DNA of 64,000 bases from Paraburkholderia heleia NBRC 101817 (GTDB lineage Bacteria > Pseudomonadota > Gammaproteobacteria > Burkholderiales > Burkholderiaceae). The stretch is taken from assembly GCF_000739775.1 (NCBI RefSeq), contig NZ_BBJH01000017.1, forward strand, positions 1 through 64,000, given 5' to 3'. Shown one piece after another: positions 12,022 through 23,025 of this stretch. The position numbers were made by a program, and so were the translations under genes. Every line of letters begins with the position of its first letter. Position 1 is the stretch's first letter. The notes beneath the pieces were generated by a model that was given only the letters and a program-made list of their open reading frames with translations, made no database searches and was not told where the DNA came from.

Positions 12022-13412
12022 GACCGGATTCTCCACGGGGCAATACGAATGAGCAGGAGCATACCCGGTACCGCGAGCACCGTGCAGACGATGAAATAGT
12101 CGAACCAGCCGATCTTCGCGACCACGTAGCCGCTCGCGGCGGAGGCCAGCGTGCGCGGCACGGAGGCGAGGCTCGTGAAGAGTGCGAACTGCGTGGCGGT
12201 GTAACGCGGATCGGTCGTGCTTGCAATATAGGCAGTGAACGCGGCGAGCGTGAGTCCCGTCGCAAAGGTCTCGAAACCGTAGACGAGCGCGAGCGCGACG
12301 GCGCGCGGGTCGAGCGTGAACTGCACGTTGGCGCCGACGAGACCCGCGGCCCACGAAACCGCGTGGCTCACGGCGAGCACGGCGTCGTAGATGGCGGCGA
12401 GCGAGGGCGATCCTGCGCCGAGTTGCGCGAGCCACGCGAAACCCAGAGTAGAAATCATTTGCAGGAAACCGAAGATCCACAGACCGCGCCCAATGCCGAT
12501 CTTCACGAGCGCCACGCCGCCGACGATGCCGCCCGCGAGGCTCGCGCCGAACGCCGTCATTTTGGCGATCACGCCGATCTCGGTGCGCGAATAGCCGATG
12601 TCGAGGAAGAACGATGTGGACAGGGTGGTCGCCATCGTATCGCCGAGCTTGTAGAGGAAGATGAAGGCGAGCACGAACAGTGCCGCGGCCAGACCGTCGC
12701 GGCGCACGAATTCGGCGAACGGCTGCACGATGGCTTCGCGCAGGTTCCTGGGCGGCGCGCCGTGCACTTCGGGCTCTTTCACGACGAGCGTCATGATCAT
12801 GCCGGGAATCATGAACGCCGCCGTCACGACGAACACGGTGCTCCACGGCAGGTGGTCGGAGAGGATCAGCGCGAGCGAACCCGGCACGAGCGCCGCGATC
12901 TTGTAGGCGTTCACATGCACCGCGTTGCCGAGGCCCTGCTGCGTGTCGGTGAGCAGTTCGCGCCGGTAGGCGTCGATGGAGATGTCCTGGCTCGCGCCGA
13001 AGAACGCCACCAGCGCGGTGAGTGCGGCCACGGTCCAGATCGAATCTTTCGGCGAAACGTAGCCGAGCGTGCCGATGGCGAGCGCCACCAGGATTTGCGT
13101 GACGAGCATCCAGCCGCGCCGCCGCCCCGGGCGCCAGCCCGGCAGGCGCGGCACATAGCGGTCCATGAGCGGCGCCCAGACGAACTTCCAGGTGTACGGA
13201 AACTGGATCAGCGCGAAGAGGCCGATCTCCTTGAGATTGACGCCCTCCGAGCGCAGCCACGCCTGCACCAGATAGACGAGCGTGAAGAGCGGCAGCCCGG
13301 AGGTGAAGCCGAGGAACACGCAGATCAGCATGTGCGTATTCAGATACGCACGCCAGCCGGGGTGGGATTCGTGAGCGGTAAGAGCGGGTGCCTCGTGGGG
13401 CGGATTCTGCAT
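12018..13412 (-). CDS. ampG: AmpG-type muropeptide MFS transporter
   Basis: Inner-membrane permease expected to import GlcNAc-anhydroMurNAc muropeptides for cell-wall recycling. At 464 residues it has about 12-14 membrane segments and typical AmpG blocks (LGFTSGLPLF, QFPYTWKFVWAP, GASQDISIDAYRRE). I chose ATG 13412 (MQNPPHEAP) because homologues start close to the GWRAYLNTHM block; a GTG at 13475 is also open but has no ribosome site. Its stop overlaps the M48 protease start by 4 bases. The gene follows metW after 81 bases and may be read from the metX promoter. Confidence 0.9.
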   Translation of the reverse strand: MQNPPHEAPALTAHESHPGWRAYLNTHMLICVFLGFTSGLPLFTLVYLVQAWLRSEGVNLKEIGLFALIQFPYTWKFVWAPLMDRYVPRLPGWRPGRRRGWMLVTQILVALAIGTLGYVSPKDSIWTVAALTALVAFFGASQDISIDAYRRELLTDTQQGLGNAVHVNAYKIAALVPGSLALILSDHLPWSTVFVVTAAFMIPGMIMTLVVKEPEVHGAPPRNLREAIVQPFAEFVRRDGLAAALFVLAFIFLYKLGDTMATTLSTSFFLDIGYSRTEIGVIAKMTAFGASLAGGIVGGVALVKIGIGRGLWIFGFLQMISTLGFAWLAQLGAGSPSLAAIYDAVLAVSHAVSWAAGLVGANVQFTLDPRAVALALVYGFETFATGLTLAAFTAYIASTTDPRYTATQFALFTSLASVPRTLASAASGYVVAKIGWFDYFIVCTVLAVPGMLLLIRIAPWRIRS

Positions 13413-13493
13413 GTCGTCGTTAGCGGCGGCGGTGTTGGGTGCGGTTCCTGATGAACCGGTCGGGCAGAAAAACACGCGACGCCGCGTACGGCG

Positions 13494-14098
13494 TCATTTT
13501 TTTCTCACGCGATAGACCGCAAGACTACCACGCCAGTTCACACCCCAACGAACGGTCTGACCCCCATGGAGCACGGCGCGGTCGAGAATTTCGATGCCCA
13601 CCTCGGGGGCGAGCGCCTCGAAGTCCTTCACCGTGAGAACACGCACGTTCGGCGTGTTATGCCACTGGTAGGGCAGCGACTTCGAAACCGGCATGCGTCC
13701 GCGCAGTACCGAAAGCCGGTGCGGCCAGTAGCCGAAGTTCGGGAACGAGACGATGCACTCCTTGCCCACGCGCGCCGTCTCGCGCAGGATCGCGGCCGTC
13801 TGGTGAATGGTCTGCAGCGTTTGCGAGAGGATCGCGAAGTCGAAGCTCGCGTCCTCGAACAGGCGCAGGCCGTCTTCCAGGTTCTGCTGGATCACGTTGA
13901 TGCCGTTCTTCACCGAGGCGAGCACGCCCGCGTCGTTGATCTCGATGCCGTAGCCCGAGCACTCGAGTTCCTCGCAGAGCAGCGAAAGCAACGCGCCGTC
14001 GCCGCAGCCGAGGTCGAGCACCGTGGCGCGCGGTTCGATCCAGCGCGCGATGGTGCGAAAGTCGGGACGGGCGGAAAGACTGTCGAAAGCGCTTTGAT

Positions 14099-14102
<4 letters not shown>
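13494..14102 (-). CDS. metW: Methionine biosynthesis protein MetW (SAM methyltransferase fold)
   Basis: Class I methyltransferase-fold protein always linked to metX in proteobacteria; it supports homoserine acylation, but its exact reaction is not settled. The SAM-binding block [12 protein letters not shown] lies at about residues 29-40, with an acidic IEIND after strand 2. Length is 202. The ATG at 14102-14100 overlaps the metX stop (ATGA), so the two are translationally coupled. Confidence 0.95.
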
Positions 14103-15244
<1,142 letters not shown>

Positions 15245-15266
15245 TCGTTCCGCCTTGGTTTTTCGG

Positions 15267-15334
15267 GCGGCTAAACGGTGTCGGCGGGCGCGGAGTGCGA
15301 AAGGATTGGCGCAGCTGACGACCTCTTTAGCCGC
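15267..15334 (-). promoter_or_regulatory. Inverted repeat in the metX leader or operator
   Basis: Perfect 9-bp inverted repeat: GCGGCTAAA at 15267-15275 and TTTAGCCGC at 15326-15334 (plus strand), 50 bases apart. The distal arm lies at the predicted metX transcription start, so it could be an operator pair or part of a leader stem. It does not match a SAM or SAH riboswitch consensus I know. Confidence 0.4.
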
Positions 15335-15335
15335 A

Positions 15336-15364
15336 TTTATATCGAACCCCGGGCCGCAATCCAA
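15336..15364 (-). promoter_or_regulatory. Candidate sigma-70 promoter of metX-metW
   Basis: On the minus strand, -35 TTGGAT (15364-15359), a 17-base spacer and -10 TATAAA (15341-15336). Predicted start near 15329, giving a leader of about 85 bases before the metX ATG. The 15245-15557 gap holds no gene. Confidence 0.6.
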
Positions 15365-15557
15365 CGACGGCCCTGAAGTTCACGCGCCCGCAATCGAGTC
15401 AGCAAATCGGCGCGTGGGTATTGCAAAAGGAACGCAGAGTATATCGGAAAAAGTGCAAAGCGACGCGGCACACGGGAAAGGCAGGGCGGGCATGCTGCCG
15501 CCCGCCCCATTAAACCGCCGCTTCACGTGCCCGCGCACCGCGCGAGGCCGCGAAGCC

Positions 15558-16151
15558 TTATCCCTTCCCGGGTGCGGGCGGATGCGCGTTGCGCCAGCGC
15601 CGCAGCTGCAGGGCAGCGATGATCATCAGGAGGCCGTAGAGGACCGCATACGCGGCGATCACCCAGATCAGCGAGAGCGCGCCCGCGCCGGGGAACATCG
15701 CGAAGAAGAAGCCCACCGTGGCCGAGAGCAGCCCAGAAATGCCGACCGCCCACGGATGCGCGATGGCGTGCCGGTACTGGATCGCATAGACGATCTCGAA
15801 GATGCCCGTGAAGAACGCCCACACGCCGATGATCATCACGAGGACGATGGCCGTCTCGCCAGGCCAGAAGAACGCCACGAGGCCGGCGATCACGCCGATC
15901 AGACCGATGACGACGTAGGTCCAGCGCCGCGTGCCGCCGCCGCGCGCGCCGTAGATGAGCGCGAAGGCGCCGTCGACGAGGGCGTAGGCGCCCCAGACGA
16001 TGGCGAGCGTGAGCACAGTGAGTCCGGGCAGCGAGAAGGCGAGCACGCCGAAGACGATGGCGGCGATGCCGCGGGCGACGAGCCAGCCCCAATGGGCGGA
16101 GAGGCCCATCAGGATGGGCGGCAGGCCGAGGGGAGGAACGGGACGGTTCAT
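15558..16151 (-). CDS. HdeD-family membrane protein
   Basis: Six-helix inner-membrane protein of the HdeD/DUF308 family (named for acid resistance in E. coli). It shows three repeats of the two-helix unit with typical patterns such as GIAAIVFGVLAF and GVWAFFTGIFEI. The 197 residues are the normal size. The biochemical role of the family is unknown. It follows slmA after 60 bases and may be the last gene of that group. Confidence 0.85.
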   Translation of the reverse strand: MNRPVPPLGLPPILMGLSAHWGWLVARGIAAIVFGVLAFSLPGLTVLTLAIVWGAYALVDGAFALIYGARGGGTRRWTYVVIGLIGVIAGLVAFFWPGETAIVLVMIIGVWAFFTGIFEIVYAIQYRHAIAHPWAVGISGLLSATVGFFFAMFPGAGALSLIWVIAAYAVLYGLLMIIAALQLRRWRNAHPPAPGKG

Positions 16152-16211
16152 GCGACGGTTCTCCTGGTAGCGACGCGAGCAGCCGCCACGGAAAAACGCC
16201 GCGCGGCCGCG

Positions 16212-16898
16212 CTATTGAAGAATGATGCGGATCTGTTCGTCGGCGTGCTCGCTCGGTGAACGAGTGAAACCGCTTTGCGCATAGCGATGCCAGCAACCGA
16301 TCACATAGCGCACGACCAGATTCGCCCGGACCGTTGGATCGTATCCTTTGGCGGCAGGCTTCGCGTTGACATGGTCAGACCCCGAAATCGCCTTGCGCTC
16401 GGCCTCCTGCGCGAGGTCGATGCGCAGGCATTGGCGCAGTGACGCCTCGACGCGATCGAGCATCTGGTTGACGCGCTCGGCGAGGCGCTCGTGCTCGCCC
16501 ACGAGGGCCTCGCAGGTCAGTACGCGGGTCATGCCGGCGTTGCGTGTGGAAAAGTTGACGAGCATCAGGGCGATCGCGCGCGCCTGCAGGACGCCGCTCG
16601 GTTCCTTTTCGACGATCTGGTTGATGAGCCCGAAGAGCGTCTGCTCGATGAAATCGATCAGGCCCTCGTACATCTGGGCCTTGCTCGCGAAATGGCGATA
16701 CAGCGCCGCCTCGGAAACCCCCAGGCGCGCGGCCAGCGCCGCAGTGGTGATTTTTTCGCCGCGCGGCGCCTCGAGCATGGTGGCGAGCGTCTGGAGAATG
16801 TGGATACGGCGTTCGCCCGGTTTCGGGCGGGGGGCGCGGCGGGCCGCGCCCGGCGATTCTGCTGCTTCGACTGCTTCACGCGTTTGTGTCGGCTGCAT
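16212..16898 (-). CDS. slmA: Nucleoid occlusion factor SlmA (TetR family)
   Basis: DNA-binding regulator that binds sites over the chromosome and blocks FtsZ rings there. N-terminal TetR helix-turn-helix at about residues 48-75 (TTAALAARLGVSEAALYRHFASKAQMYEGLI), followed by the SlmA-type all-helical domain with the conserved IGCWHRYAQSGF near the end. The 228 residues include a basic N-terminal extension of about 25. Gene order argB, nucleotidase, slmA on one strand resembles the dut-slmA-type neighbourhoods only loosely; the argB linkage is typical of Burkholderiales. Confidence 0.92.
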   Translation of the reverse strand: MQPTQTREAVEAAESPGAARRAPRPKPGERRIHILQTLATMLEAPRGEKITTAALAARLGVSEAALYRHFASKAQMYEGLIDFIEQTLFGLINQIVEKEPSGVLQARAIALMLVNFSTRNAGMTRVLTCEALVGEHERLAERVNQMLDRVEASLRQCLRIDLAQEAERKAISGSDHVNAKPAAKGYDPTVRANLVVRYVIGCWHRYAQSGFTRSPSEHADEQIRIILQ

Positions 16899-16943
16899 GG
16901 ATATCGTCCCTGGCGTTGGCCTCTGGGTTGGCGCTCCCCCGTT

Positions 16944-17687
16944 TTACTTCGAGCGTCCCGACTGCAGGCCTGGTTTCAGGGATTTTAGCGAACGAATGCG
17001 ACGATCGACATAGTGAGGCCTGCCGGTGCCCGGCAGGTGCGCGGGCAAATGCCCGGTGATCCAGACGGTGCGGATGCCGAGGCGCCGGTAGCGCTTGAGA
17101 TGGCTGCGCGTGTCTTCGATCAGGATCGCATCGGCGAGCGCGACGCCCGCCCGGCGAAGCGTGCCGCGCAGCATCGCGCAGTCGGGCTTGGCGCGCCAGT
17201 GGCAGCGCGAGCGCATGGCTTCGATGGCGATCACGCGTTCGAAGCGCCGCTCGATGCCGAGCGCCGCGAGCACCGCGTGCGCGTAGTCCTCGGGGCCGTT
17301 GGTGAGAACGATCTTGCGCCCGGGGAGAGCGGCGAGCGTGCGGGCGAGGCCGCGCTCGGCATGCAGCATGCCGTGCAGGTCGTCGAAGGTGTGCACGACC
17401 TTGAGGAAGTCGTGCGGGTCGATCGGATGGTGGCGCGTGAGGCCGAGCAGCGTCGCGCCGTAGCGGCGCGTGTAGCTCGTGCGCAGGTGATTGGCTTCGT
17501 CGCAGCTCACGCCGAGCGCATCGGCGATGTACTGCGTCATGCCGGCATTGATGGCCGGGAAGATCGCACGCGACGCATTGTGCAGCGTGTTGTCGAGGTC
17601 GAAAAGCCAGACCGGGGCGCCCGCTGGGCGGGCGATGCGGCGCGGCCGGCGCCGGGCACGCCTGGCATGAAGGCTGGAGTCGGTCAT
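16944..17687 (-). CDS. Pyrimidine 5'-nucleotidase (HAD superfamily)
   Basis: Cytoplasmic phosphatase of the HAD pyrimidine 5'-nucleotidase group (SDT1-like). HAD motif I FDLDNTLHN with the two catalytic Asp residues, motif II LTNGPEDYA, and motif IV IEDTRSHL are all visible. ATG 17687 (MTDSSLHARR) gives 247 residues with a short basic N-terminus; a GTG at 17714 is also in frame. It sits 52 bases after argB and 45 before slmA, so the three are probably one transcript. Substrate is inferred from the family. Confidence 0.88.
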   Translation of the reverse strand: MTDSSLHARRARRRPRRIARPAGAPVWLFDLDNTLHNASRAIFPAINAGMTQYIADALGVSCDEANHLRTSYTRRYGATLLGLTRHHPIDPHDFLKVVHTFDDLHGMLHAERGLARTLAALPGRKIVLTNGPEDYAHAVLAALGIERRFERVIAIEAMRSRCHWRAKPDCAMLRGTLRRAGVALADAILIEDTRSHLKRYRRLGIRTVWITGHLPAHLPGTGRPHYVDRRIRSLKSLKPGLQSGRSK

Positions 17688-17739
17688 CGCGGACGTGGGA
17701 CGCGGCGGCGGCACGGCGCCGCCGCCGGGAGGAGCGGGC

Positions 17740-18927
<1,188 letters not shown>

Positions 18928-18972
18928 TCATCTTCCTGTCGCCAACCCATGGCTTCGAGAGGAGTGCGCGCC

Positions 18973-19209
18973 ATGACCGCCTCCGCCGTGCCCGCCACCG
19001 GCATGAAAAGCGCCCGTTGCCCGCGCTGCGGCAACAGCTTCGATTGCGGCAGGAACACCGAACCGTTCGATTGCTGGTGCAAGTCCCTGCCCGCGTTGCC
19101 TGCGAGCGAGCTGGACCCGCGCGGGCGCTGCCTTTGCCCCGAATGCCTCGCGGCGGCGGCGGCTCCGGCCGCGGGAGCCGCGCAGAAGGGCAGGCGCGCT
19201 ATACCCTGA
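18973..19209 (+). CDS. Small cysteine-rich CWC protein
   Basis: A 78-residue protein with a predicted zinc ribbon: CPRCGNSFDCG near residue 16, then CWC at about 35 and CPEC near the end, which fits the cysteine-rich CWC family of unknown function. I chose ATG 18973 because GAGAGGAG sits 8 bases upstream. The gene lies between argB (divergent) and the TPR protein (convergent; their 3' ends overlap by 11 bases). Confidence 0.75.
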   Translation: MTASAVPATGMKSARCPRCGNSFDCGRNTEPFDCWCKSLPALPASELDPRGRCLCPECLAAAAAPAAGAAQKGRRAIP

Positions 19210-20845
19210 GTTGCGCGCCGTGCGCGAGCGCCGCGAGGTCGGCGCTCACCTCGTCGAGCACGGGCTCCCACTGTTTGAAGGTCTTCTGACGATACAGCCG
19301 GGTATCCCGATACCACGGGCTGTCACGGCGATCCAGCAGCCAGACCCAATGCGGATTCACGTCCAGCAGCACCCAGGCGCGCTTGCCCAGGGCGCCGGCA
19401 AGGTGCGCGCTCGACGTGCACACGGAAATCACCAGGTCGAGCGCGTCGACGAATGCGGCGGTGTCGTCGAAGGTCTTCCACTCCCCGCTGAAGTCGGTGA
19501 CCTCGAAGCCCGCTTCGCGCGCGGCGGCGATGTCATGCTGCGCGCCGGGCTGCAGCGAGTAGAACGTCACGCCCTCGATGCCGCCGAAGTGCCGGGTATA
19601 CCGCTCGAGCCCGACGCGGCGAAACGGATTGCGTTTGTGCGTGAGGCTGCCCGTCCACGCGAGCCCGACCTTCAGGCGCCTTTCGCCCGCAAGGCGTGCG
19701 CGCCAGCGCGCCGCCGCCACGGGATCGGCCTTGAGATAACCCGTGGGAGCCGGGATCGTCGCTTCCTCGGTGCCGAATATGAGCGGCAGGCTCAACAGCG
19801 AGACTTCGCAATCGTAGGGCGGCAGGTTGTCGACGGGGCCGCCCGCGCAGTACAGGTCGCAATGGCTGCCGAGGCTGCGCGCGAGCAGCGCGCCCATCTG
19901 CGGAAACGAATTCCAGACGAGCCGGCCGCCTTCGCGATGCACGCGCCCGGCGAGCACGGGCACGTAGCGGCAGAATTGCAGCAGGTCGCCCATGCCCTGT
20001 TCGCCCCATACCAGCAATGTGCGACCCGCGAGCGGCTCGCCTCGCCACTCGGGCTTCGGGAACGCCGGGCGCCCCGCGGACAGTTCGCTCGACCCCTGCC
20101 AGCGCATCTCGTGGCCGGGCCAGCCTTCGATATAGTTGCCCCGCAGAAGCTGGGTCATCGACAGGTTCAAGCGTAGCGAGGCGTCGTTGGGCGCATACTG
20201 GCAGGCGGCGCGCGCCGCGCGTTCTGCCTCGTCCCACTGCTGGGCTTCCTTGCAGACCATCGCATGGTTGTTCAGGGCGAGCGGGTTTTGCGGTGCGAGT
20301 TCGAGCGCGCGGCGGCTCGCGTGGAGCGCGCGCGCCGCGTCGGTATCGGTCAGGAATACGCGGGCAAGGTTGATCCAGGCGTTGACGTTGTCGGGCTCTT
20401 CGGCGACCGTTTCTTCGAGCAGCGGCAGAATCTCACGGTCTCCAAAATTGATCTGCATCAAAGCTGTAGCAAGATTGTTGCGCAGATTTGGAAACGTCCG
20501 CGCGATTCCCAGTGCGTGGCGGTATGGTTCTACCGCTTCGGCGTGACGGTTTGCAAACTGCAGCGCGAGGCCCGCGGCGAACCACGCCGCGGCCCGCTTC
20601 GGCAAGAGCCGGGCGATCGCGGCGCTCAGGCGCACGGCTTCTTGCGCCAGGGCGCTGTCCTGTGCGCGAGCGGCGAGGGTCATGAGCGCGTCGTCGTCGA
20701 GGCCGCGCAGCGCAGCGCGCGTGGCAGCCAGCAATTCGTGTGCGCACGCACCGGTCGCTTCGGCGGTCCCACCGGCGGCGGCGTCGATGAAATCGAAAAA
20801 GAGCTTGCGCACGGTGTGGAGTATGTCGGGGGGCGAGGCCTGCAT
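19199..20845 (-). CDS. TPR protein with C-terminal glycosyltransferase-like domain
   Basis: A 548-residue soluble protein. Residues about 60-290 are TPR helix pairs (ALGIARTFPNLRNNLATAL, NVNAWINLARVFL, NPLALNNHAMVCKEAQQWDEAERAA). Residues about 320-548 resemble the C-terminal half found in TPR-GT proteins related to heptosyltransferase/GT9 folds, with LKVGLAWTGS and VISVCTSSAHLAGALGKRAWVLL. Such proteins are often near flagellin or pilin glycosylation loci, but none is visible here, so the acceptor is unknown. I chose ATG 20845 over upstream in-frame starts, which lie in the divergent regB promoter region. Confidence 0.78.
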   Translation of the reverse strand: MQASPPDILHTVRKLFFDFIDAAAGGTAEATGACAHELLAATRAALRGLDDDALMTLAARAQDSALAQEAVRLSAAIARLLPKRAAAWFAAGLALQFANRHAEAVEPYRHALGIARTFPNLRNNLATALMQINFGDREILPLLEETVAEEPDNVNAWINLARVFLTDTDAARALHASRRALELAPQNPLALNNHAMVCKEAQQWDEAERAARAACQYAPNDASLRLNLSMTQLLRGNYIEGWPGHEMRWQGSSELSAGRPAFPKPEWRGEPLAGRTLLVWGEQGMGDLLQFCRYVPVLAGRVHREGGRLVWNSFPQMGALLARSLGSHCDLYCAGGPVDNLPPYDCEVSLLSLPLIFGTEEATIPAPTGYLKADPVAAARWRARLAGERRLKVGLAWTGSLTHKRNPFRRVGLERYTRHFGGIEGVTFYSLQPGAQHDIAAAREAGFEVTDFSGEWKTFDDTAAFVDALDLVISVCTSSAHLAGALGKRAWVLLDVNPHWVWLLDRRDSPWYRDTRLYRQKTFKQWEPVLDEVSADLAALAHGAQLRV

Positions 20846-20962
20846 TGTTCCGTCTTGCTTGTCAGAAAGCGCCGGGATAATTGTGCCCGGCGGATGACAT
20901 AGATTGAACCAAACCCTTTCAAGATGATGAATCAGAGAAGTCTTAACCGGTAAACTGACAGC

Positions 20963-22396
20963 ATGTATCGCATAACTGTCAGTGCTCGCGTCAATCTCAG
21001 CCATCTATTCTGGCTGCGCAGTCTCGCCATCATCGGCCAGCTCTGCACGATCGCGTTCGTGCAGCTCTTCATCGGCGTGCAGTTGCCGCTGCCCGCCATG
21101 CTGTTCGTGATCGCCATGGAAGTGGCGTTCAACGGCGTGACCTGGCTGCGCGTCACGCAGGATCGTCCCGAGTCGAATCTCGAACTGTTCGGCCAGCTCT
21201 GGGTCGATCTCGGCGCGCTTTCCGCGCTGCTCTTTCTTTCCGGCGGCACGACCAATCCGTTCGTCTCGCTCTACCTGCCCTCGCTCGCCATCGCGGCCGC
21301 GGTGCTGCCGTGGTATCTCACCGCCTGGCTCGCGGCCTTCGCGGTGGCCTGCTACGTGCTGCTCGGCTTCGACAACGTGCCGCTCAATCTGGACAATCCC
21401 GCCAACCTGTTCGACTACTACCGCGCGGGCATGTGGGTGAACTTCATGGTGAGCGTGTGCCTGATCGTGTGGTTCGTCGCGCGGATGTCGCGTGCGCTGC
21501 GCCAGCGCGATACCGCGCTCGGCGACGCGCAGCAGCGCCTGCTGCGCGACGAGCGCGCCGTGGCGCTGGGCGTGCAGGCCGCCACCGTGGCGCACGAGAT
21601 CGGCACGCCGCTCTCGACCATCGCCATGCTCACCGAGGAGTTGCGCGACGTCGCGCGCACGGACAAGGGCCTCGAACCGTATTCCGCCGACCTCGAACTG
21701 CTCGACAAGCAGATCTCGCTTTGCACCTCGGCGCTCGCACGGCTGAGGAGCCGCGCGTCGTCCACGGGCGCCCGCCAGGCCGTGGGCGAATGGCTCGGGC
21801 CGTTCGTCGAGCAATGGCGCCTGCGCCATCCGCACGTGAAGTTCGAACTCGTCGACAACGGACCGGGCGACTTCGCCCTCGACGACACCGTCGCCGTTGG
21901 CCAGATCCTCACCATCCTGCTCGACAATGCCGCGCGTGCCAGCCGCGATTTCGTGATGTTGCGTGCCTATGCGGCCGTGCGGGCCGGTTACGTCGAATTC
22001 GAAGTCAGCGATGCGGGGCCCGGCATTCCGTCGTCGTTGCGTGCATCGCTGGGCGCCGCGCCCGTCGACAGCACCCAGGGCGGTCACGGCGTCGGGCTGT
22101 ACCTGGCGTTCTCGTCGGCGGCGCGGCTTGGCGGCTCGATCGAACTCAACGACGTCACGCCGCCCGGCAGCGCGTCGGGCGAAGTGAGCGGCGCAGAAGA
22201 CGAGACGCCGACTGGCGGCGCAACCGGGAGCGGCATGCGCACGCGCCGCGCGCGCGGCACCCGCGCGGTGCTGCGCTTGCCGGCGAAGCAGGTCAAGGCG
22301 GGTCAGGCGAACCCTGCGGCGGCGCGCGAAGGCGCAGCGCCCGCGGGTTCGGAGATTGGATCAGGTGATGGGCCGGCCCGGCCCGGCGCCGCGTAA
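20963..22396 (+). CDS. regB: Redox-sensing histidine kinase RegB/PrrB/RoxS type
   Basis: Membrane kinase that reports respiratory redox state and phosphorylates RegA. Six N-terminal membrane helices carry the family heptapeptide GGTTNPF at 94-100, the quinone-sensing site. The phospho-acceptor is His211 in HEIGTPLST. Cys254 in the dimerisation region corresponds by position to the redox-active RegB cysteine. The ATP domain has Asn322 (DNAARAS) and DAGPGI at 350-355. The last 90 or so residues include a Gly/Ala/Glu-rich stretch that is longer than in alphaproteobacterial RegB. Followed by regA after 18 bases. Confidence 0.92.
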   Translation: MYRITVSARVNLSHLFWLRSLAIIGQLCTIAFVQLFIGVQLPLPAMLFVIAMEVAFNGVTWLRVTQDRPESNLELFGQLWVDLGALSALLFLSGGTTNPFVSLYLPSLAIAAAVLPWYLTAWLAAFAVACYVLLGFDNVPLNLDNPANLFDYYRAGMWVNFMVSVCLIVWFVARMSRALRQRDTALGDAQQRLLRDERAVALGVQAATVAHEIGTPLSTIAMLTEELRDVARTDKGLEPYSADLELLDKQISLCTSALARLRSRASSTGARQAVGEWLGPFVEQWRLRHPHVKFELVDNGPGDFALDDTVAVGQILTILLDNAARASRDFVMLRAYAAVRAGYVEFEVSDAGPGIPSSLRASLGAAPVDSTQGGHGVGLYLAFSSAARLGGSIELNDVTPPGSASGEVSGAEDETPTGGATGSGMRTRRARGTRAVLRLPAKQVKAGQANPAAAREGAAPAGSEIGSGDGPARPGAA

Positions 22397-22414
22397 CAAC
22401 ACGGAGAATCAGGC

Positions 22415-22957
22415 ATGAGCGATATGAGTTTTCTGGTCATCGACGACGACGAAGTGTTCTCCGACATCCTCACGCGCGGCCTCACGCGGCGCGGCTTCGA
22501 GGTGAAGCAGGCACACAATGCGGAAGAGGCGATTCGCTTCGCCAACCAGCAGAAGTTCTCGCAGATCACGGTGGACCTGCATCTCGGCAACGACTCGGGC
22601 CTGTCGCTCATCGCGCCGCTGCGCGAACTGCAGCCGGACGCCCGCATGCTCGTGCTCACGGGCTACGCGAGCATCGCCACGGCGGTGCAAGCCGTGAAGG
22701 ACGGCGCGGACAACTATCTGGCCAAGCCTGCCAACGTCGAGATGATTCTCTCGGCACTCCAAAGCGACGCGAGCGCCATGCAGGCCGAAGAGGCCATCGA
22801 GCACCCGGCGCCGCTCTCGGTCGCGCGGCTCGAATGGGAGCACATCCAGCGCGTGCTGGCCGAGCACAACGGCAACATCTCGGCCACGGCGCGCGCGCTC
22901 AACATGCACCGGCGCACGCTGCAGCGCAAGCTCGCGAAGCGCCCGGTGCGCCAGTAG
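22415..22957 (+). CDS. regA: Response regulator RegA/PrrA/ActR type
   Basis: Global redox response regulator. Receiver domain with the acidic pocket VIDDDE near residue 10 and phospho-Asp54 in VDLHLGND. A short linker leads to a Fis-type helix-turn-helix at the C-terminus (ISATARALNMHRRTLQRKLAKRP), the highly conserved RegA DNA-binding end. Length 180 is normal. Likely one transcript with regB, ended by the hairpin at 22980. Confidence 0.94.
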   Translation: MSDMSFLVIDDDEVFSDILTRGLTRRGFEVKQAHNAEEAIRFANQQKFSQITVDLHLGNDSGLSLIAPLRELQPDARMLVLTGYASIATAVQAVKDGADNYLAKPANVEMILSALQSDASAMQAEEAIEHPAPLSVARLEWEHIQRVLAEHNGNISATARALNMHRRTLQRKLAKRPVRQ

Positions 22958-22979
22958 GGCAAGTCCGGCGCGGCAAAAG

Positions 22980-23005
22980 AAAAGGGACCCCGCGGGGTCC
23001 CTTTT
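22980..23005. terminator. Bidirectional terminator between regA and hslU
   Basis: Perfect 26-bp palindrome (AAAAGGGACCCCG and its complement) flanked by A-runs on the left and T-runs on the right. It can serve both regBA (plus) and hslVU (minus), which converge here. Confidence 0.85.
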
Positions 23006-23025
23006 CATGCGCCACGCGTTGCGCC

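Noticed and set aside
10891..13260. 789-residue frame continuing upstream of the M48 protease
   Set aside because: Upstream part is an off-frame reading of the transporter; the GTG at 12021 with a coupled overlap gives a proper signal peptide.
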